NCBI GenBank assembly: GCA_018971905.1
Contig: JAGWZS010000081.1
Location: 1 to 8,010, forward strand
DNA from: Rhodospirillales bacterium
GTDB taxonomy: Bacteria; Pseudomonadota; Alphaproteobacteria; Acetobacterales; Acetobacteraceae
Reading direction: 5' to 3'
Length of the DNA: 8,010 nt
Shown: positions 6,317 through 8,010 of the stretch, piece by piece
Layout of the letters: each line of letters opens with the position of its first letter
Numbering within the stretch: the stretch's first letter is position 1
Notes under the pieces: generated by a model
The model's database searches: none
What the model was told of the DNA's origin: nothing
What the model saw: only the letters and a program-made list of their open reading frames with translations
Translations under genes and position numbers: made by a program

Positions 6317-7255
6317 TTACCTGAACAGCAGCGCTGAAAGCTTGCGCCGCGCAGCCATCGTGGCCGGGTCGTCCATTCCCCAGGCCTCAAAAAATTTCAG
6401 CAATTGCAGCCGCGCGCCGTCCTGGTTCCAGGCCCGGTCGCGTTTCACGATCTCCAGCAATGCGGCCGCAGCCTCGGCCCGTGCGCCGGTTGCGTTCAAA
6501 GCGGCGGCCAGCTCGTAGCGCGCCTCATGGTCATCCGGGTTTGCGGCCAGGCGCGTTTCCAGGCCAGACATGGCGGCTTGCGCCTTGCGCCCTTCCTGCG
6601 CCAGCGCCAGCGCGGCCTTAGCGCCGGAAATCTCGGCATGTTCGGCCAGAGCCGCCGGAACCTGCGCTAAAATCTCACTGGCCTGACGCTCTTCACCCAT
6701 GGCGAGCAACGCACGCGCCAGCCCGCCCCAGGCTTCGGGCTTGTCCTGCGCTTCCTGCACGGCGGCGCCGAAATACCGCGCAGCCTGCTCGGCCTGCCCT
6801 GCTTCCAGCAATTCCTTACCCTGGGCAATCAGCTCCTCACCCGGTGCGGCGGACCCCGCCAGTTTCAGCAGCGCCTCCACGAATCGCTTCACCTCGCTCT
6901 CGGGCAGAGCGCCGGAGAACGTATCCGCAATCTGCCCCTGCCAAAACGCAACAACCGTGGGCACGGATTGCAGCGGCAGCCCCATGCGAGTGAGCTGCGC
7001 CACCAGCGCCTGATTTTTGTCCACATCAATCTTCACCAGCCGCACGCGGCCGTTTTGGGCACGGGTCACGCGCTCCAGCGCCGGGGTGAGGGTTTTGCAC
7101 GGCCCGCACCAGGTGGCCCAGAAATCCACGATTACCGGTAATTGCTGCGAGGCTTCGATGACGTCCGCCATGAAATTGGCCTGGTCGCCATCAATGATGG
7201 AATCCACCGCCCCTGCGGCTGGCGTGCCCGGCGTATCGTTGAATAACGCACTCAT
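6317..7255 (-). CDS. CnoX/YbbN-like chaperedoxin (thioredoxin domain plus TPR repeats)
   Basis: The 312-aa cytoplasmic protein has an N-terminal thioredoxin fold (about 18-115). The intact active site W-C-G-P-C has Cys50 and Cys53, and the cis-proline loop is S-V-P-T with Pro99. A C-terminal helical, Ala-rich region (about 120-312) is built of TPR-like repeats. That architecture is the one of CnoX (YbbN), which holds unfolded proteins under oxidative stress and passes them to folding chaperones. E. coli CnoX has lost the first active-site cysteine. This protein keeps both, so thiol-disulfide reductase activity as well as chaperone activity is expected, as I recall being described for the Caulobacter homologue. 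It is the first gene of the minus-strand cluster; the start at 7255 has GGAAC about 8 nt upstream. It is divergent from the tRNA gene, with a TATATA element at 7289-7294 in between. Confidence 0.94.
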   Translation of the reverse strand: MSALFNDTPGTPAAGAVDSIIDGDQANFMADVIEASQQLPVIVDFWATWCGPCKTLTPALERVTRAQNGRVRLVKIDVDKNQALVAQLTRMGLPLQSVPTVVAFWQGQIADTFSGALPESEVKRFVEALLKLAGSAAPGEELIAQGKELLEAGQAEQAARYFGAAVQEAQDKPEAWGGLARALLAMGEERQASEILAQVPAALAEHAEISGAKAALALAQEGRKAQAAMSGLETRLAANPDDHEARYELAAALNATGARAEAAAALLEIVKRDRAWNQDGARLQLLKFFEAWGMDDPATMAARRKLSALLFR

Positions 7256-7388
7256 TTATTCTGTTCCGTCACAAAGTTCTAAGGCTCTTATATAGGATTG
7301 CGCCCGCCGCTCACACCCCGTCACAACAATCGTATTCACTGGCTTGCAATCCCATTCGGGCTCCTATAAAGAGCCTCCCACGCCGCGA
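7256..7388. promoter_or_regulatory. Divergent promoter region between the CnoX-like operon and tRNA-Gly
   Basis: This 133-nt gap must serve both directions. Toward the tRNA, TTGCAA (7344-7349) and TATAAA (7365-7370) look like -35 and -10 boxes, with a rather short spacer of 15 nt. Transcription would start near 7377, about 12 nt before the mature tRNA. Toward the CnoX-like gene, a symmetrical TATATA (7289-7294) sits about 34 nt from the start codon and is the best -10 candidate. I see no good sigma-70 -35 box 16-18 nt behind it, so recognition by another sigma factor or an activator is possible. The tRNA promoter is moderately supported; the other is weak. Confidence 0.45.
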
Positions 7389-7463
7389 GCGGGCGTAGCT
7401 CAGGGGTAGAGCACAACCTTGCCAAGGTTGGGGTCGAGGGTTCGAATCCCTTCGCCCGCTCCA
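7389..7463 (+). tRNA. tRNA-Gly (anticodon GCC)
   Basis: A full cloverleaf can be folded by hand. The acceptor stem GCGGGCG (7389-7395) pairs perfectly with CGCCCGC (7453-7459). The D-arm is GCTC...GAGC with AGGGGTA in the loop. The anticodon stem CAACC/GGTTG encloses loop TTGCCAA, with anticodon GCC at 7421-7423. The T-arm is GAGGG/CCCTT around TTCGAAT, with one G-T pair. The discriminator base is T (7460), typical of bacterial glycine tRNAs, and CCA is encoded (7461-7463). GCC reads GGC and GGT, the dominant glycine codons in this GC-rich genome. No clear terminator follows, so the transcript may run on into the small gene and dcd. Confidence 0.98.
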
Positions 7464-7495
7464 AATTTCCCTCAAAATCTCTTCATCATCCAGCC

Positions 7496-7524
7496 TTGAC
7501 GGGCGGGCCAAGACGCGGCTTGAA
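7496..7524 (+). promoter_or_regulatory. Weak candidate promoter before the 53-aa gene and dcd
   Basis: TTGACG (7496-7501) is a near-consensus -35 hexamer. At a 17-nt spacing lies CTTGAA (7519-7524), a poor -10 match. If used, transcription would begin within a few bases of the small gene's ATG (7533), giving a leaderless or nearly leaderless mRNA. That fits the absence of a Shine-Dalgarno there. The alternative is read-through from the tRNA promoter. Confidence 0.22.
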
Positions 7525-7532
7525 CATGGCGC

Positions 7533-7694
7533 ATGAAGGCGTCAGACTCTCCCTCAAAACCCACCCACGCAGAGGCCGCCCGCCGCGCGCGCGAGGAAGC
7601 CGAGGCCGCCGCCCTGCGTGCCAACCTGGCCCGCCGCAAGGCTCAGGCCCGCGCCAAACCCGACCCAAAAAAGGACGCCCCCGAATGCCCGTGA
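7533..7694 (+). CDS. Small Arg/Ala/Lys-rich protein (53 aa) coupled to dcd
   Basis: This short gene encodes 53 residues. The centre (about 12-42) is a strongly predicted charged helix with [20 protein letters not shown] (13-32) followed by [10 protein letters not shown] (33-42). The tail is polar and Lys/Pro-rich. I recall short alphaproteobacterial proteins with the same 'A-L-R-x-N-L-x-R-R-K-x-Q-x-R-A' signature, so I think it is real, but its function is unknown to me. The basic helix could bind nucleic acid or be a protein-interaction segment; that is inference. Its last 10 nt overlap the start of dcd, so translation of the two is probably coupled. No Shine-Dalgarno precedes the ATG, and an in-frame stop at 7521-7523 excludes a longer form. 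Confidence 0.7.
   Translation: MKASDSPSKPTHAEAARRAREEAEAAALRANLARRKAQARAKPDPKKDAPECP
7671..7675 (+). promoter_or_regulatory. Ribosome binding site that decides the dcd start
   Basis: AAGGA, preceded by more A residues, lies inside the 53-aa gene. It is 9 nt before the ATG at 7685 but 18 nt before the in-frame ATG at 7694. The spacing favours 7685 as the dcd start, even though 7694 forms the tidy TGATG stop-start overlap. Confidence 0.6.
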
Positions 7695-8010
7695 TGCCCG
7701 ACCATTGGATCCGCCAGCAGGCCCAGGAACACGGCATGATCGAGCCGTTCGTGGAAAGCCAGAAGCGCAACGGCGTGGTCTCCTACGGCCTCTCCTCCTA
7801 TGGCTATGACGCGCGCTGCTCCGAAGATTTCAAGGTGTTCACCAATGTCGATTCGGCGATTGTGGACCCGAAAGCCTTCAGCCCCGCCAGCTTTGTGGAC
7901 CGCACCGGCCCGGTCTGCATCATTCCGCCCAACAGCTTCGCGCTCACCAACACGGTGGAATATTTCCGCATCCCGCGTGATGTGCTGGTCATCTGCCTTG
8001 GCAAATCCAC
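7685..8010 (+). CDS. dcd: dCTP deaminase, N-terminal part
   Basis: Dcd deaminates dCTP to dUTP, which dUTPase then turns into dUMP, the precursor of dTMP. The gene is open at the right edge; 108 complete codons are visible. The N-terminus [10 protein letters not shown] is typical of the family. The segment from G-M-I-E-P-F to [12 protein letters not shown] (about residues 35-46), F-K-V-F-T-N-V (51-57), I-V-D-P-K and the final L-G-K-S-T are strongly conserved Dcd sequence. The catalytic glutamate lies downstream of the window. Whether the enzyme is a plain deaminase or a bifunctional deaminase/dUTPase cannot be judged from this part. It overlaps the preceding 53-aa gene by 10 nt. It shares the dNTP pathway with nrdAB at the other end of the window but is a separate unit. 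Confidence 0.96.
   Translation, partial: MPVMPDHWIRQQAQEHGMIEPFVESQKRNGVVSYGLSSYGYDARCSEDFKVFTNVDSAIVDPKAFSPASFVDRTGPVCIIPPNSFALTNTVEYFRIPRDVLVICLGKS

Noticed and set aside
6313..6390. N-terminal extension of the LON-domain protein starting at 6390
   Set aside because: It runs antiparallel to nothing useful and overlaps the thioredoxin coding region in another frame; the ATG at 6312 has its own ribosome site 4 nt after the upstream stop.
7311..7511. A 66-aa reading frame on the minus strand across the tRNA gene
   Set aside because: It is the antisense translation of tRNA-Gly; the stretch [10 protein letters not shown] is a well-known artefact of reading through tRNA T-arms.
1..8010. A dNTP-synthesis gene cluster uniting nrdAB and dcd
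   Set aside because: The two loci are separated by about 5.6 kb with unrelated genes on both strands; shared pathway alone does not support a common unit.

Overview
The window is an ordinary chromosomal housekeeping stretch with about 60% G+C by eye, tightly packed, with no mobile elements, CRISPR arrays or phage genes that I can see. The protein types point to an alphaproteobacterium: a CnoX-type thioredoxin followed by a LON-domain protein and a Trm112-like protein, a Cys-poor Trm112, a DUF6134 Tat-exported protein, and dcd preceded by a tiny Arg/Ala-rich protein. Overall flavour suggests Rhodospirillales/Acetobacteraceae. This placement is inference from remembered family resemblance, not from a search.

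Layout, left to right. (1) 2-2106, plus strand: the C-terminal part of class Ia ribonucleotide reductase NrdA, then complete NrdB, 35 nt apart. (2) 2107-2370: a comparatively AT-rich intergenic stretch, then a 96-aa conserved-looking hypothetical protein (2371-2661). (3) 2689-3363, minus strand: a 224-aa DUF6134-type protein with a twin-arginine signal. It converges on the 96-aa gene across a hairpin that overlaps both stop codons. (4) 3439-3969, plus strand: a SixA-type histidine phosphatase, divergent from the DUF6134 gene. (5) 7255 down to 3982, minus strand: a probable four-gene operon of a CnoX/YbbN-like thioredoxin-TPR protein, a stand-alone LON substrate-binding-domain protein, a Trm112-like small protein and a DHA2-type MFS exporter. 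The first three are 3-4 nt apart; the exporter is 27 nt further on. (6) 7389-7463, plus strand: tRNA-Gly(GCC). (7) 7533-8010, plus strand: a 53-aa small protein whose end overlaps the start of dcd (dCTP deaminase), which runs off the right edge.

Functionally, the two ends both belong to deoxynucleotide synthesis: NrdAB makes dNDPs and Dcd deaminates dCTP to dUTP on the way to dTMP. They are separate transcription units about 5.6 kb apart. The central minus-strand cluster looks like a protein-quality-control and translation-support group with an exporter appended. I found no convincing evidence of a novel multi-gene system. The most worthwhile unknowns are the 53-aa protein coupled to dcd, the 96-aa protein downstream of nrdAB, and the Tat-exported DUF6134 protein.
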